Part shown: positions 9,214-19,943 of the stretch, piece by piece
How positions within the stretch are numbered: position 1 is the first letter of the stretch
Layout: each line of letters starts with the position of its first letter
From: Cyanobacteria bacterium RM1_2_2
Lineage (GTDB): Bacteria; Cyanobacteriota; Cyanobacteriia; Elainellales; Elainellaceae
NCBI GenBank assembly: GCA_012033495.1
Contig: JAAUQT010000003.1
Location: forward strand, 1-64,000
Reading direction: 5' to 3'
DNA length: 64,000 nt
Position numbers and translations under genes: made by a program
Notes under the pieces: model-generated
Databases searched by the model: none
Told to the model about the DNA's origin: nothing
What the model saw: the letters and a program-made list of their open reading frames with translations, nothing else

Positions 9214-10524
9214 ATGTTAAGAGCAAAATCCTCTCCTTTGCGACCCATCCAAGCAGACGAATTCCTGCCACCGGTTAGCCGCTGGACTACCGTTGGCGGG
9301 CTGATTCTGATTGGCGGTGTCGGGGCTGCGACTATCTTAGCTGCAATTGTTAAATATGATGTGGCAATCAAAGCACCAGCTAGCATTCGTCCGAGTGGAG
9401 AGTTACGGGTTGTTCAAACTGCCCTTGCGGGCACTATTGAGCAAATCAATGTAGAAGTCAATGACAGCATTCAAGCAGGGGATGTGATTGCCCGGCTCGA
9501 CCGCACCTCACTAGACGCTCAGCAGCGGCAGCTTCAAGGCACCGTGCAGCAAATTCAGCTTCAGCGAACCCAATTAGAAGCGCAAATTCAGCTTTTAGGT
9601 AGCCAAATTGCCTCAGAAGCCCGTGCCATTGACCAAACGATTGCTAGCGCCGAGTTTGAATTGAGCCAGCGCCAACGAGAGTTCCGTGAACGCCAAGTCG
9701 TGACTCAGGCTGACCTGACTGAAGCTGAAGCGACTCTCACCCTTGCTACTCGCGAAATGCAGCGCTATCAACAGTTAGTAGAATCGGGAGCGGTTGCCCA
9801 ATTGCAGCTTGAAGAAAAACAGGCGGCGGTGCAAACGGCTGAAGCTCAAGTGAGGCGAGCCGAAGCTGCTCTGAATCCCAGTGATTCGCCTGTGGCGATT
9901 GGGCAACGTCAGATCAGCCAAGCAACTGCTAGCGGTCGGGCGACTTTAGCGACATTGGAGCGAGAACGGGAACTGCTGAGGCAAAATCGGGCTGAACTTC
10001 AGGCTCAGTTGTTGGAGACACAGCAAGCGTTACGGCAGGTGGAAGCCAACTTGCAAAAAACAGCGATTCGTTCGGCAACAGCAGGCACCATTTTGCGGCT
10101 CAACTTACGGAACCCGAATCAAGTAGTGCAGTCGGGTGAGGTGCTGGCAGAAATTGCTCCGCAGACTAGCAATTTGGTGATCAAGGCGCGAGTTGCCACG
10201 CAAGATATTGATCGGGTAGAAGCAGGGCAGCAAGCTCAAATCCGGGTAGAGGCTTGTCCCTACCCAGACTACGGCATTTTGGCAGGAGAAGTGATTGCCA
10301 TTGCACCGGATGCCACAGTACCGCAAGATCAGGCAAGCCCTGTCAATTTAACAAGCAGCCCCTATTTTGAAGTCGCGCTTCGTCCAGCAGCTACCGCACT
10401 TGCAGGCAACAATCGTCAGTGCCAACTTCAACTCGGAATGGAAGCAGAAGCGAATATCATTTCCCGTCAGGAAACGTTTTTGCAATTTCTGTTGAGAAAG
10501 GCTCGGTTGACAACGGGGGTATAG
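9214..10524 (+). CDS. HlyD-family periplasmic adaptor (membrane fusion protein)
   Basis: A 436-residue membrane-fusion/adaptor protein linking an inner-membrane transporter to an outer-membrane channel. One membrane segment lies at about residues 27-50 (GGLILIGGVGAATILAAIV). It is followed by a split biotinyl-lipoyl domain (VVQTALAGTIEQINV and later AGTILRLN), a long Gln/Glu/Ala-rich coiled-coil hairpin, and a beta-barrel end. I prefer the ATG at 9214 to the TTG at 9121: the extra 31 codons come partly from a tandem repeat and are not HlyD-like. No ABC transporter or TolC gene adjoins it, so the partner and cargo are unknown. Confidence 0.88.
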   Translation: MLRAKSSPLRPIQADEFLPPVSRWTTVGGLILIGGVGAATILAAIVKYDVAIKAPASIRPSGELRVVQTALAGTIEQINVEVNDSIQAGDVIARLDRTSLDAQQRQLQGTVQQIQLQRTQLEAQIQLLGSQIASEARAIDQTIASAEFELSQRQREFRERQVVTQADLTEAEATLTLATREMQRYQQLVESGAVAQLQLEEKQAAVQTAEAQVRRAEAALNPSDSPVAIGQRQISQATASGRATLATLERERELLRQNRAELQAQLLETQQALRQVEANLQKTAIRSATAGTILRLNLRNPNQVVQSGEVLAEIAPQTSNLVIKARVATQDIDRVEAGQQAQIRVEACPYPDYGILAGEVIAIAPDATVPQDQASPVNLTSSPYFEVALRPAATALAGNNRQCQLQLGMEAEANIISRQETFLQFLLRKARLTTGV

Positions 10525-10591
10525 CCTGGCGCTACCGAGTTTTCTCTCTCCAGGGCTAAAATTAATGCAGAAACCTTGCGGAGGTTCTGGA

Positions 10592-11218
10592 GTGGAAACA
10601 CTGATCGTTTCGTTAATCGTCGGTACAGGTCTGTTGCTGGGTGGTGCAAGGATAGGTGGCATTAGCCGCTGGCTGCTGGGGGCGCTGGGGCTAGCCGTGA
10701 TGCTGACGACCCTAACTCGATTGTGTGAGCTATATCCAAATGTTTGCTCGCTAGATTGGCTCTTGGGGGAAGAGCAAACCCCTCCAATCACCGATCCGAC
10801 CGATCCAACCCTTTCCCCTGATCCGGCTAACCCTGTCTCACCGACTATTTTGCCTACTTCTCCGTCTCCGCCATTCGCTTCACCCACTATCACCCCGACT
10901 GTTTCGCCTTCTCTGGCTTCGCCGACTGTTTTGCCTACTTCTCCCTCTCCGCCGTTCGCTTCGCCCACGCTTTCGCCCACGCTTTCGCCCACGCTTTCGC
11001 CTACCCCTAGCCCGCCGCTGGTTTCGCCTACCGTTTCTCCGCCTATTCCCACTCCGACTCCGACTCCGACTCCGACTCCCGCACCTCTGCCTGCTTCGCC
11101 TTCGCCCTTACCGACCCCTTCGCCCCAACCGATCCCCAGACCCGCAAGACCTAGCCCCTATTTGTCTCCTTGTGCGGATGGAAACTGTACTTGTGTGGAT
11201 TACAAATGTTTGTGGTAG
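10592..11218 (+). CDS. Membrane protein with long Pro/Ser/Thr-rich tail (a)
   Basis: Unrecognised 208-residue protein. The N-terminus is hydrophobic (two helices, about residues 1-20 and 25-42), followed by a short Cys-containing segment. A long low-complexity tail of SPT, PTP and LSPT repeats includes a perfect tandem of TLSPTLSPTLSPT. The C-terminus is short and Cys-rich (CADGNCTCVDYKC). I choose GTG 10592 over ATG 10565 because a GGAGG lies a suitable distance before it. The tail may act as a cell-wall spacer. It pairs with the similarly built gene at 11281, suggesting duplication or a shared envelope role. Confidence 0.6.
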   Translation: METLIVSLIVGTGLLLGGARIGGISRWLLGALGLAVMLTTLTRLCELYPNVCSLDWLLGEEQTPPITDPTDPTLSPDPANPVSPTILPTSPSPPFASPTITPTVSPSLASPTVLPTSPSPPFASPTLSPTLSPTLSPTPSPPLVSPTVSPPIPTPTPTPTPTPAPLPASPSPLPTPSPQPIPRPARPSPYLSPCADGNCTCVDYKCLW

Positions 11219-11280
11219 CCTGTGCCCGGCTGCTAAAGACTGGGAGATGATAGAAAAATCGCTCTGAGGGGAATTCAGGT

Positions 11281-11970
11281 GTGCTGGAACCGCTTCTCTT
11301 TCTGATTGGATTAGCTGGGGCGGCGTTCATCATCTATGCCTTCCACGTCATGAAGCTGCTCAATCGCACGGCTCGAGTGCTGGCGATCAGTGGGCTGATG
11401 CTGCTAACCATTCTGTTTGGGAATCAAATTTTTGCCCCTAGGCAATATGGTACGACTCCGAATAACGCGGCTCCGAATAATGCGGCTCCGAACTTCCCCT
11501 TCATCGACAACAATCGCGTTAGCCCAAGAGCGGTTCCAGGTTGGCAAGAAACGCCTCTCATTATCCTCGAACTCATCCTTGCAGAAATCGGAAATTTTGG
11601 TGGTTCAGCGCCCGTCACGCCGTCACCCGCCACGCCGTCGCCCAGTCCAGCCGACCAAATTCCAACACCTGTGCCCGCTACTCCCCCCATTAGCCCGCCC
11701 CTGTCTCCGTCTCCCGCCGGGCCTCCCTCTGTTTCACCTAGCCCGACGACGCCTAGTCCGGTGCAGCCTATGCCGACGCCTAGCCCGACGCCGCCGGTTC
11801 AACCCTCTCCTGATCCCTATCCTGATCGGTATCCTGACAATTCTTATCCCGACGATCCTTACCCAGGCGATCCCTATCCGACTCCTGCCCCAACTCCTCA
11901 CCCGTCTCAGCCGGCTCCGGATGGGCGACCGTCTAGACCGCGACCCAAGCCAATTCCAGGGTGGTGGTAG
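11281..11970 (+). CDS. Membrane protein with long Pro/Ser/Thr-rich tail (b)
   Basis: Unrecognised 229-residue protein starting at GTG 11281. Two hydrophobic segments (about residues 4-22 and 33-50) are followed by a small NNAAPNNAAPN repeat. A Pro-rich tail ends in a run of PDRYPDNSYPDDPYPGDPYP-type repeats rich in Tyr, Asp and Pro. The layout (two N-terminal helices then a disordered proline tail) matches the preceding gene, 62 bases upstream on the same strand, so the two are probably co-transcribed. The tail would be extracytoplasmic if the helices form a hairpin with both ends outside, which I cannot determine. Confidence 0.58.
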   Translation: MLEPLLFLIGLAGAAFIIYAFHVMKLLNRTARVLAISGLMLLTILFGNQIFAPRQYGTTPNNAAPNNAAPNFPFIDNNRVSPRAVPGWQETPLIILELILAEIGNFGGSAPVTPSPATPSPSPADQIPTPVPATPPISPPLSPSPAGPPSVSPSPTTPSPVQPMPTPSPTPPVQPSPDPYPDRYPDNSYPDDPYPGDPYPTPAPTPHPSQPAPDGRPSRPRPKPIPGWW

Positions 11971-12121
11971 CAGTAAGCTCCGTGGGCAAGTTGGGCGGAG
12001 TGCCTGACTCACTGAACTTCCCTGAATTTGAGCCACTCAAAAGAGTTACCCAAATGGCGCCAAATTTTGTAGTAATGATGAGAGGGGGTGTTACGCCTCA
12101 GTTGCATTGGGAGTTGGCAGC

Positions 12122-14119
12122 ATGAATTCAACGAGTGATGTTCTGGTTATGGGTGGCGGGGTCATTGGGTTATCTATCGCTACAGAATTGCGGCTCCGAG
12201 GTGCAACCGTCACTGTGTTGAGCCGCGATCAGGAGGCGGCAAGCTTGGCGGCGGCTGGCATGTTGGCTCCGGGAGCAGAGGCAATTTGCGAAAGCCCCAT
12301 GCGGGATTTGTGCCTGCGTAGCCTGAGTTTGTATCCAAACTGGATCGGCAAATTAGAAGATGTGAGCGGCATGTCGGCAGATTATTGGCCCTGCGGGATT
12401 TTGGCTCCGGTGTTTGGGGCAGAAGCGCTGGAAAAGCCAGCCTCGAATCCTGCCTGCCTATGGCTCAACCAGAGTGCAATTCACAGCATTCAGCCGGGAC
12501 TCAATCCGGCGGTGGTTGGCGGCAGATGGTTTCCGGAGGAAGGGCAGGTCGATAACCGCGCGCTCATGCGGGTGTTGCAGCAGGCGGTTCAGAGTTTAGG
12601 AGTCCAGATCCAAGCTGGGGTTGAAGTAACGGCAATCCAGCAGCAGCACGGACAGGTGGTTAGCGTTCGGTCAACCGCAGGCGATTGGCAGGCAGGGCAC
12701 TATGTTTTGGCAACGGGGGCTTGGTCGGCCGCGCTGTTGCCGGTTCCGGTGCAGCCTCGTAAAGGGCAAATGCTCTCCGTGCAAATGCCTGATCGCTCAG
12801 TTGAGCCGTCCTTACATCGGGTGTTGTATGGCGAAGAAATTTACATTGTGCCGCGACGAGACGGGCGAATTGTAATTGGAGCCACCAATGAATCAGTTGG
12901 GTTCACGCCTCACAACACCCCGCGCGGAGTTCAGACGTTGCTCAATGCCGCCATCAAGCTCTACCCAACTTTGGGCGATCTGCCGATTCTGGAATGTTGG
13001 TGGGGGTTCCGTCCAGCAACGCCGGATGAATTACCGATTTTAGGCGCAAGCCCATGCGAGAATTTGACCTTTGCCACCGGGCATTACCGGAATGGTATTT
13101 TGCTGGCTCCGATTACGGCCAAGCTGATTGCGGAGACCGTTTGGCAGCAGCAGCCCGACCCGCTGTTACGGCATTTCTCTTGGCAACGATTTTATGCCGA
13201 CTCAAATCCTGCACTTCTGCCCGCTGTGAATTCCCCTGATTCTGCTAACTCCATTTCTTCATCTAACATGCTGCAATATTCTACTCCCCCATCTCCCCCA
13301 TCTCCCCTATCTCCCCCCATCCCCGATCCCAAACCGCTGATCATCGCTGGTCGGCCTTTTCGCTCACGCCTAATGACGGGCACTGGCAAATATCGAAACT
13401 TTGATCAGATGCGGCAAAGTGTGGCGGCGAGTGGCTGTGAAATTGTGACGGTAGCCGTGCGGCGAGTCCAAACCAATGCGCCCGGACATGAAGGGCTAGC
13501 CGAAGCCATTGACTGGAGCCAAATCTGGATGTTGCCCAATACCGCAGGCTGCAAAACGGCTGAGGAAGCCATTCGGGTCGCGCGATTAGGACGCGAGATG
13601 GCGAAGCTGCTAGGGCAAGAAGACAACAATTTTGTCAAGCTGGAGGTGATTCCCGATGCCAAATACCTGCTGCCCGACCCAATCGGGACGCTGGAAGCCG
13701 CAGAGAAACTGGTGAAAGAAGGGTTTGCGGTGTTGCCTTACATCAATGCCGATCCGTTGCTAGCAAAACGCCTGGAAGAGGCAGGCTGCGCCACGGTAAT
13801 GCCGCTTGGCTCGCCGATTGGTTCCGGTCAAGGCATTAAGAACACGGCAAATATTCAAATCATCATCGAGAATGCCAAAATTCCGGTGGTGGTGGATGCC
13901 GGAATTGGAGCACCCAGCGAAGCAGCGCAGGCCATGGAGATGGGAGCCGATGCGCTGTTGATCAATACTGCAATTGCTCAGGCAGAAAATCCGGCGATGA
14001 TGGCACAGGCGATGGGGATGGCAACCGTGGCGGGCAGAATGGCCTATCTGGCGGGCAGAATTCCGGTGAAGACCTACGCGAGTGCTAGCTCACCGCTGAC
14101 CGGAACAGTGACAAGCTGA
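12122..14119 (+). CDS. thiO/thiG: Bifunctional glycine oxidase ThiO / thiazole synthase ThiG
   Basis: A 665-residue fusion of two thiamine-pathway enzymes. Residues about 1-365 form the FAD-dependent glycine oxidase ThiO (dinucleotide motif [15 protein letters not shown]), which makes dehydroglycine. Residues about 405-660 form ThiG (Schiff-base lysine region [12 protein letters not shown]), which condenses dehydroglycine, deoxyxylulose phosphate and ThiS-thiocarboxylate into the thiazole. A Pro/Ser-rich linker joins them. The ThiO-ThiG fusion is known in cyanobacteria, where it channels the unstable imine. ATG 12122 is preferred to the TTG 15 bases upstream. No ThiS gene or recognisable TPP riboswitch is seen next to it. 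Confidence 0.94.
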   Translation: MNSTSDVLVMGGGVIGLSIATELRLRGATVTVLSRDQEAASLAAAGMLAPGAEAICESPMRDLCLRSLSLYPNWIGKLEDVSGMSADYWPCGILAPVFGAEALEKPASNPACLWLNQSAIHSIQPGLNPAVVGGRWFPEEGQVDNRALMRVLQQAVQSLGVQIQAGVEVTAIQQQHGQVVSVRSTAGDWQAGHYVLATGAWSAALLPVPVQPRKGQMLSVQMPDRSVEPSLHRVLYGEEIYIVPRRDGRIVIGATNESVGFTPHNTPRGVQTLLNAAIKLYPTLGDLPILECWWGFRPATPDELPILGASPCENLTFATGHYRNGILLAPITAKLIAETVWQQQPDPLLRHFSWQRFYADSNPALLPAVNSPDSANSISSSNMLQYSTPPSPPSPLSPPIPDPKPLIIAGRPFRSRLMTGTGKYRNFDQMRQSVAASGCEIVTVAVRRVQTNAPGHEGLAEAIDWSQIWMLPNTAGCKTAEEAIRVARLGREMAKLLGQEDNNFVKLEVIPDAKYLLPDPIGTLEAAEKLVKEGFAVLPYINADPLLAKRLEEAGCATVMPLGSPIGSGQGIKNTANIQIIIENAKIPVVVDAGIGAPSEAAQAMEMGADALLINTAIAQAENPAMMAQAMGMATVAGRMAYLAGRIPVKTYASASSPLTGTVTS

Positions 14120-14167
14120 CGGGCAAAATTCAAATTTGAACGAGACAGCGCCAGCCATTTAAGTAGC

Positions 14168-14200
14168 AGATCCCCGAAATCTCGAAAATTCCGGGGATCT
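14168..14200. repeat. 9-bp-stem hairpin between convergent thiOG and ndhB
   Basis: AGATCCCCG pairs with CGGGGATCT around a 15-base loop. It could end transcription of thiO/thiG, but no T-run follows on either strand, so it is listed as a hairpin only. Confidence 0.5.
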
Positions 14201-14212
14201 CGTCAAGGGTTT

Positions 14213-14300
14213 AGGTAAAACGGGGTGCTGGGGTAGAACCCCTAGCTGGAGACTACGCCCCCAAACTCCCTTGCCCTAAACTTTTTGCGTAAGCGCCATG
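14213..14300 (-). repeat. Repeat family D, partial copy, reversed
   Basis: On the minus strand this reads GGGGGCGTAGTCTCCAGC...AGGGGTTCTACCCCAGCACCCCG, aligning with the core of the repeats at 38026-38142 and 44640-44757. It lies between the convergent thiO/thiG and ndhB genes. Confidence 0.55.
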
Positions 14301-14312
14301 ATTGATAGACGA

Positions 14313-15872
14313 CTATCGAGCTTCGGTCGGAGGCTGCACTGCAACAGGTTGAGCGATTGGCATCAGCGATTGCTGTAAAAAGGCAGTGCGGGCAACCGAG
14401 CCATTAGCCAAGTTAAACAGCGGATTGGACAGAATTCCGGCTAAGGAAGTGGCAACCAAACAAATTGCCAAACCGACTTGCAAGGGGCGCATTCCGGGCA
14501 GCGTCCAGCGGATGGGCGGATAGTTCTGCACCGCTTCCGACATTTCCTCCGGTTCCTTCACCACCATCATCTTGACGACGCGGATGTAGTAGTAGATCGA
14601 AATGACGCTCGTCAGCAAGCCCACCAACACCAGTCCGTAGGCTCCAGACTGCCAGCCTGCCCAAAACAGGTAGATTTTCCCAAAGAAGCCAGCTAGCGGC
14701 GGAATCCCGCCCAACGACAGCAAACAAAGGCTGAGGCAAAGCGTCAGGAAGGGATCTTTTTGGTAAAGCCCGCTGTATTCGCTGATTTCGTCGGTTCCGG
14801 TTCTGAGGGTAAACAAAATCACGCAGGCAAAGCCGCCCAGGTTCATAAACAGGTAGACCAGCATATAAAACACCATGCTGGAGTAGCCTGCCTCCGTGCC
14901 AATCACCAACCCAATCATCACAAACCCAGCTTGGGCAATCGACGAGTAGGCCAACATTCGCTTCATGCTGGTTTGGGCCAAGGCGACCACATTTCCCAAA
15001 ATCATGCTGAGTAGAGCCAAAGCCGTCAGCACAAAATGCCATTGCTCCGACACGGTGGGGAAGGCGTTGACCAGCAAGCGAATTGCCAGCGCAAATCCTG
15101 CCGCCTTAGACCCAACTGAAAGGAAAGCCACAACGGGCGTAGGAGAGCCTTCATACACATCGGGTGTCCATTGGTGAAATGGCACCGCGGCAATTTTGAA
15201 CGCGATGCCTGCGATGACAAATACCAGGGCAATCACCGCTCCCAAAGACTGATCGCCCGCATTTTCGATAATGCTAGCCGTGATGTAGCTGAGGCGCGTT
15301 TCGCCACCCGACAGCCCATACAGCAAGGAAACGCCGTAGAGGAAAATCGCCGAGCTTGCCGCTCCAATCAGCAAATATTTCAGCGCTGCCTCGTTCGATC
15401 GGGGGTCGCGTTTCATGTAGCCCGTCAGCAAATAGGACGAGATACTTAGAGTTTCCAGCGACACAAACACCATCACAAGTTCGTCGGCTCCTGAGAGAAA
15501 CATGCCGCCGATGGTTGCGGTAAGCAGAATCACCAGAAACTCGGCGAGGGCAGTTCCCGACTGCTCGATGTAGCGAACTGTAATCAAAATAGTGACGGCA
15601 GCAGCGAGGGCAATAATCCCTCGGAACACAATACTTAACGCATCGCTGTTAAAAGCACCCAGGAAGGAAACCGGATCGGCGTTACCCCACTGAAAGTAGA
15701 GCGCCCCGATCGCTGCTAGCAGCCCGGTGATGGCAACATAGGGTGTCCAGCGAGCCGAAGCCCGCCCTACAATTAAATCTCCCACCAGAACCACCAGCAG
15801 GGTGACAATCACAATTCCCTCTGGCAGGATAGTTCCAGCGTTTAACTGAGCAGCAAGATTGGCAAAATCCAT
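14313..15872 (-). CDS. ndhB: NAD(P)H-quinone oxidoreductase subunit 2 (NdhB)
   Basis: A 519-residue polytopic thylakoid membrane subunit of the NDH-1 complex, which carries cyclic electron flow, respiration and CO2 uptake. It belongs to the antiporter-like (Nqo14/NuoN) proton-channel subunits. It has about 14 hydrophobic helices, with the family [20 protein letters not shown]-like loop and the [12 protein letters not shown] motif containing conserved lysines. The usual cyanobacterial start [10 protein letters not shown] is at 15872; the ORF track extends eight codons further upstream. It is monocistronic and divergent from topA. The 392 bp between the two show no other gene. Confidence 0.96.
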   Translation of the reverse strand: MDFANLAAQLNAGTILPEGIVIVTLLVVLVGDLIVGRASARWTPYVAITGLLAAIGALYFQWGNADPVSFLGAFNSDALSIVFRGIIALAAAVTILITVRYIEQSGTALAEFLVILLTATIGGMFLSGADELVMVFVSLETLSISSYLLTGYMKRDPRSNEAALKYLLIGAASSAIFLYGVSLLYGLSGGETRLSYITASIIENAGDQSLGAVIALVFVIAGIAFKIAAVPFHQWTPDVYEGSPTPVVAFLSVGSKAAGFALAIRLLVNAFPTVSEQWHFVLTALALLSMILGNVVALAQTSMKRMLAYSSIAQAGFVMIGLVIGTEAGYSSMVFYMLVYLFMNLGGFACVILFTLRTGTDEISEYSGLYQKDPFLTLCLSLCLLSLGGIPPLAGFFGKIYLFWAGWQSGAYGLVLVGLLTSVISIYYYIRVVKMMVVKEPEEMSEAVQNYPPIRWTLPGMRPLQVGLAICLVATSLAGILSNPLFNLANGSVARTAFLQQSLMPIAQPVAVQPPTEAR

Positions 15873-16264
15873 AAGCGTTAGGCTGGTTGAGTGCAAGCAA
15901 TCCGGAAATTCTATATGTTTAGAGTAGAGGAAGTAACCTGTAATCAGGTTGGCTCTACTGCCAAATCGTTAAAAAGTCCTTCATAGAGGATCATACCGCT
16001 TACATCCAGCTAATCTGATTTCAATTTCGATGCAGATAGTACAAATCTTTGATTGTGCTGATATTAACTATAAATAGGAGATTTTTTTCCTGGCTTTTCT
16101 AGTGGCTCCATCCCGTCCATTTCGTCGCTAATCTCTAAGGGCAGGCTACCTTCGCAGAAGCCCTGCTTGCAGATTGTTGCTCTCTCTCGCTAAGTTGGAG
16201 TTCGCTTCATCCGCCCTGATTGCTACTCCCTTGCTACTCAATTGTCCTAGAACGCGATCGACCC

Positions 16265-18997
16265 ATGCCTAGTCTTGTTATCGTCGAATCCCCAACCAAA
16301 GCACGCACCATCCGCAACTATTTGCCCGCTGGGTATCAAGTTGAAGCCTCTATGGGGCATGTGCGCGATTTGCCTCAATCTGCCAGCGAAATTCCTGCCA
16401 ACGTCAAGGGGGAAGAGTGGGCAAAAATTGGTGTGAACATAGCGGCAGATTTTGATCCACTGTATGTTATCCCGCAGGACAAAAAGAAAGTGGTCAAAGC
16501 GCTGAAGGATGCCCTGAAAAACGCTGACGAACTGGTGCTGGCAACAGACGAAGACCGCGAAGGAGAAAGCATTAGCTGGCATTTGCTGCAAGTGCTTCAG
16601 CCCAAAGTGCCGATCAAGCGGATGGTCTTCCACGAAATTACTGAAGAAGCGATTCAGGCGGCGCTGCGCGATTGTCGCACCGTTGATGAGCAGGTCGTCC
16701 GCGCTCAAGAAACCCGCCGCATTCTCGATCGGTTGGTGGGCTACACGCTGTCGCCGCTGCTGTGGAAGAAAATTGCCTGGGGGCTGTCGGCAGGGCGAGT
16801 CCAGTCGGTGGCCGTGCGGCTGTTGGTGCGTCGAGAACGAGAACGCCGCGCTTTCCGCAAAGGCACCTATTGGGACTTGAAAGCCTCCCTCAGCCAGAAC
16901 AAGTTGCCCTTTGAAGCCAAGCTCGTCACCCTCAGAGGCACCCGGATCGCCACTGGAAGTGACTTCGACGAAGCCACCGGGCAAATTATCGCTGGACGGC
17001 AAGTGCTGCTGTTGGGCGAAGAGGAAGCCCACTCCCTGCAAGAACGGCTGCTCAGCGAAACTTGGACAGTTGCCAACCTGGAAGAACGCGCCTCCACGCG
17101 CAAACCCTCTGCGCCGTTCACCACCTCCACCCTGCAACAGGAAGCCAACCGCAAGCTGAGGCTCTCTGCCCGTGACACTATGCGCGTGGCCCAAAGCCTC
17201 TACGAGCAAGGCTACATCACCTACATGCGAACTGACTCGGTGAACCTCTCGCAGCAGGCCATTGCCGCCGCCCGCAACTGCGTCGAAAATATGTATGGCA
17301 AAGCTTACCTCAGTCCAGAACCGCGCCGCTATTCCACCAAAGCCAAAGGCGCTCAGGAAGCCCACGAAGCGATTCGTCCGGCGGGCAGCACCTTCCGCAC
17401 CCCGCAAGAAACCGGACTCAAGGATCGGGAACTGCGGCTGTATGACCTGATCTGGAAGCGCACGGTGGCCACCCAAATGGCAGAAGCCCGGCAAACCCAC
17501 ATTACGGTACAAATTCAGGTGGGCGATGCAGGCTTCCGGGCGACGGGCAAACGGATCGACTTTCCGGGCTTCTTCCGAGCCTACGTGGAAGGATCAGATG
17601 ATCCGAATGCGGCGATTGAAGATCAGGAAGTGATTTTGCCGCCGCTGAAAGTGGGCGACCATCCAACCTGCGAAGAACTGGAAGCGATTGATCACGAAAC
17701 CCAGCCTCCAGCCCGATACACCGAAGCTTCGCTGGTGAAAACCCTGGAAAACGAAGGCATTGGGCGACCTAGCACCTACGCCAGCATCATCGGCACGATC
17801 ATCGACCGGGGTTATGCCCAAATGGTGAACAACAGCCTCGTGCCGACCTTCACGGCGTTTGCAGTGACATCGCTGCTCGAAAAGCATTTCCCCGATCTGG
17901 TAGATACCAGCTTCACTGCGCGGATGGAGCGCACGCTAGACGAAATTTCTACTGGCGAAGCGAAATGGTTGCCCTATCTGCGCCAGTTTTATTTGGGAGA
18001 GACTGGACTAGAAACCCAGGTGAAACAGCAGGAAAGCCAGATCGATCCCAATGAAGCCCGCATGGTAGAGCTCGAAGGCATCGATGCGAAAGTCCGGATC
18101 GGGCGCTATGGGGCCTACATTGAAGTGGGCGAGGGTGAAGACTTGGTAAAGGCAACCCTGCCGCAAGACATCACCCCTGGCGATCTTGACCCAGAGCAGG
18201 TAGAAATTCTGCTGCGTCAGAAAACCGAAGGCCCCGACAAAATTGGGCTGCATCCCGAAACCGGAGAGCCGATTTATCAGCGCATTGGCCCTTACGGCCC
18301 CTATGTCCAACTCGGCGACGAAACCGAGTCCAACCCGAAACCTAAACGCGCTTCTTTGCCCAAAGGCATGAATCCACAGGAAGTTTCGCTGGAAACGGCG
18401 GTCAATTTGCTAGCTTTGCCTCGTCTATTAGGAAACCACCCGGAAACGGGAGCTAAAATTCAGGCGAACCTGGGGCGGTTTGGCCCCTACGTCGTGCATG
18501 ATCAAGGCAAAAACGGCAAAGACTACCGTTCCCTTAAAGGAGACGACAGTGTGCTGACTATTACTCTGGGGCGGGCGTTAGAACTTTTGGCAGAACCGAA
18601 AGCCGGACGAGGACGTGGCAAAACTGCGGCAAAACCGCTGCGGGAGTTGGGCGCTCATCCAGAAGACAGCGAACCTGTCAATATTTACGATGGCCCCTAT
18701 GGCCCCTACATCAAGCATGGCAAGGTGAATGCTTCTTTGCCAGAAGGTGAAACGGTGGAAGCCATTTCGATGGATGCCGCAGTCAGTGCGCTGGCAGCTA
18801 AAGCAGGCAGTAAGAGTAAATCCAGTCGAGGCAGCAAATCGGCCGCTAAATCGAATACTAAATCAACTGCAAAATCAACGACTAGCAAAACCTCTACTGC
18901 TAACCGCTCGGCTGCAAAGAAGACGACTAAATCTGCGACAAAAACCACAAAAACTAGCAGCAAAACCTCACGGTCAAGCAAATCAGCGAAAGACTGA
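16265..18997 (+). CDS. topA: DNA topoisomerase I
   Basis: A type IA topoisomerase that relaxes negative supercoils through a 5'-phosphotyrosine intermediate. The N-terminal TOPRIM domain shows [10 protein letters not shown] and the acidic ATDEDREGE motif. The active-site tyrosine lies in YITYMRTDS at about residue 330. The C-terminal third carries four copies of the topoisomerase C-terminal repeat ([32 protein letters not shown]) instead of Cys4 zinc fingers, followed by a Lys/Ser/Thr tail for DNA binding. This is the cyanobacterial layout. The ATG at 16265 begins MPSLVIVES; the ORF track start 45 bases upstream is not family-like. A transposon end abuts the stop codon. Confidence 0.96.
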   Translation: MPSLVIVESPTKARTIRNYLPAGYQVEASMGHVRDLPQSASEIPANVKGEEWAKIGVNIAADFDPLYVIPQDKKKVVKALKDALKNADELVLATDEDREGESISWHLLQVLQPKVPIKRMVFHEITEEAIQAALRDCRTVDEQVVRAQETRRILDRLVGYTLSPLLWKKIAWGLSAGRVQSVAVRLLVRRERERRAFRKGTYWDLKASLSQNKLPFEAKLVTLRGTRIATGSDFDEATGQIIAGRQVLLLGEEEAHSLQERLLSETWTVANLEERASTRKPSAPFTTSTLQQEANRKLRLSARDTMRVAQSLYEQGYITYMRTDSVNLSQQAIAAARNCVENMYGKAYLSPEPRRYSTKAKGAQEAHEAIRPAGSTFRTPQETGLKDRELRLYDLIWKRTVATQMAEARQTHITVQIQVGDAGFRATGKRIDFPGFFRAYVEGSDDPNAAIEDQEVILPPLKVGDHPTCEELEAIDHETQPPARYTEASLVKTLENEGIGRPSTYASIIGTIIDRGYAQMVNNSLVPTFTAFAVTSLLEKHFPDLVDTSFTARMERTLDEISTGEAKWLPYLRQFYLGETGLETQVKQQESQIDPNEARMVELEGIDAKVRIGRYGAYIEVGEGEDLVKATLPQDITPGDLDPEQVEILLRQKTEGPDKIGLHPETGEPIYQRIGPYGPYVQLGDETESNPKPKRASLPKGMNPQEVSLETAVNLLALPRLLGNHPETGAKIQANLGRFGPYVVHDQGKNGKDYRSLKGDDSVLTITLGRALELLAEPKAGRGRGKTAAKPLRELGAHPEDSEPVNIYDGPYGPYIKHGKVNASLPEGETVEAISMDAAVSALAAKAGSKSKSSRGSKSAAKSNTKSTAKSTTSKTSTANRSAAKKTTKSATKTTKTSSKTSRSSKSAKD

Positions 18998-19594
18998 CAT
19001 CCTCCCGACGCTGATGCTACGCATACAGCGCGGGGTTCCTCCTTCACCCAGCCGACTTGTCCAAACCAATTGCTTGATTTCCGTATGTCCTACGGTATTT
19101 ATTCCAACCAATCTCAGCCCCTTCTCCAAAATGTTCCACGCTGCGTTTTCGTCTTTGCATCGGACAGAGCCGCAGTGAGGACAAACATGAGTTCGGGTAC
19201 TCAAACTCTTTTGAACGGGCTGTTTGCAATCAAAGCAATCAATCGTGGTGTTCTGGGGTGGGACGGGTTGCTGCACTTTGCCAAAGATTTGGGCATAGTA
19301 TTTCACCCAATCGATAAACACGCTCCAGGCTGCATCACTAATTGATTTAGCCAGATGATGATTGCGAACCATATTCCGCACCTGCAAGTTCTCGTAGGCA
19401 ATCAAGTCGCTAGACATGACCAACGCACGGGCTTGTTTCACAGCCCAGTCTTTACGCTGCCGACTTACTTTCAGGTGTTGCCGTCCCAGACGATTAATCG
19501 CTTTTCTGCGATGCTTAGAGCAATATCTGACTCTTCGTGATGAAGTAGAAGCATTGTCAACCTTAAGGAGGAGAAATTGACTCTGTTTGTTCAC
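18983..19594 (-). pseudogene. TnpB (IS200/IS605-type RNA-guided nuclease), C-terminal fragment
   Basis: About 200 residues matching the C-terminal half of a TnpB protein: the KLGRQHLKVSRQRKD-type helix, the RuvC-II glutamate in LIAYENLQVRNMV, a CFDC...CPHC zinc ribbon, and the RuvC-III aspartate in KDENAAWNIL. The N-terminal half with RuvC-I is missing. A matching N-terminal fragment on the same strand lies at 20406-20759. The sequence past the stop (CATCCTCCCGACGC) looks like the right end of such elements and touches the topA stop codon. Without its N-terminus the protein cannot be an active nuclease; any omegaRNA at the right end would be a relic. Confidence 0.82.
18998..19040. mobile_element. 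Putative right end of the IS200/IS605-type element
   Basis: Immediately after the topA stop codon, the stretch starting CATCCTCCCGACGCTGATG and ending GCGCGGGGTTCC can form a small imperfect hairpin (GACGCTG / CAGCGC). It resembles the sub-terminal hairpins of IS605-family right ends. The left end was not found. Confidence 0.45.
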
Positions 19595-19667
19595 TTCCCT
19601 TCAGCAATTGCCACCTCCATTGCTCAGGGTAAAGTGGAGGGGCAGTGTTGAAACTGAGGGCAACTTT

Positions 19668-19943
19668 ATGGCAATTCGTCAACGACGTTACAGCAAAGAA
19701 GAGATAGCCCGACGAGGTCAAGAACTGTATGAGTCAGGCATTCGGCAGCAAGTCGAAGCGGGCAATGAGGGCAAAATAGTGGCGATCGACATTGAAACCG
19801 GAGATTTTGAGGTCGATGAAAATGTGGTGCCCGCAACCAATCGACTGTTTGAGCGACATCCCGATGCCCAACCTTGGGTGATTCGGATCGGGCATCGCGC
19901 CGTCGATCATTTTGGGGCGCGATGCCTGAAGAAAAATCAATGA
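19668..19943 (+). CDS. Small antitoxin-like protein paired with an aspartic protease gene
   Basis: A 91-residue protein with a basic, helical N-terminus (MAIRQRRYSKEEIARRGQEL) and a beta-rich middle (GKIVAIDIETGDFEVD). In cyanobacteria, small genes of this appearance are commonly followed by a clan AA aspartic protease gene, as here. The stop codon overlaps the next start (ATGA), indicating translational coupling. The start is chosen at ATG 19668, where the family-like sequence begins; the ORF track adds an upstream extension from the old TnpB region. The pair resembles a toxin-antitoxin arrangement in size and coupling, but no toxicity is established and I make no firm functional claim. Confidence 0.6.
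   Translation: MAIRQRRYSKEEIARRGQELYESGIRQQVEAGNEGKIVAIDIETGDFEVDENVVPATNRLFERHPDAQPWVIRIGHRAVDHFGARCLKKNQ

Noticed and set aside
10348-11052. 234-codon minus-strand ORF with Gly/Val/Glu repeats
   Set aside because: It is the antisense reading of the SPT-repeat tail of the proline-rich gene and of the end of the HlyD gene.
12000-12121. TPP riboswitch upstream of thiO/thiG
   Set aside because: I could not find the conserved CTGAGA and ACCTGA-type elements in the leader.
16247-17512. 421-codon minus-strand ORF opposite topA
   Set aside because: A shadow ORF produced by the GC-biased codon positions of topA; its translation is compositionally odd and unlike any family I know.
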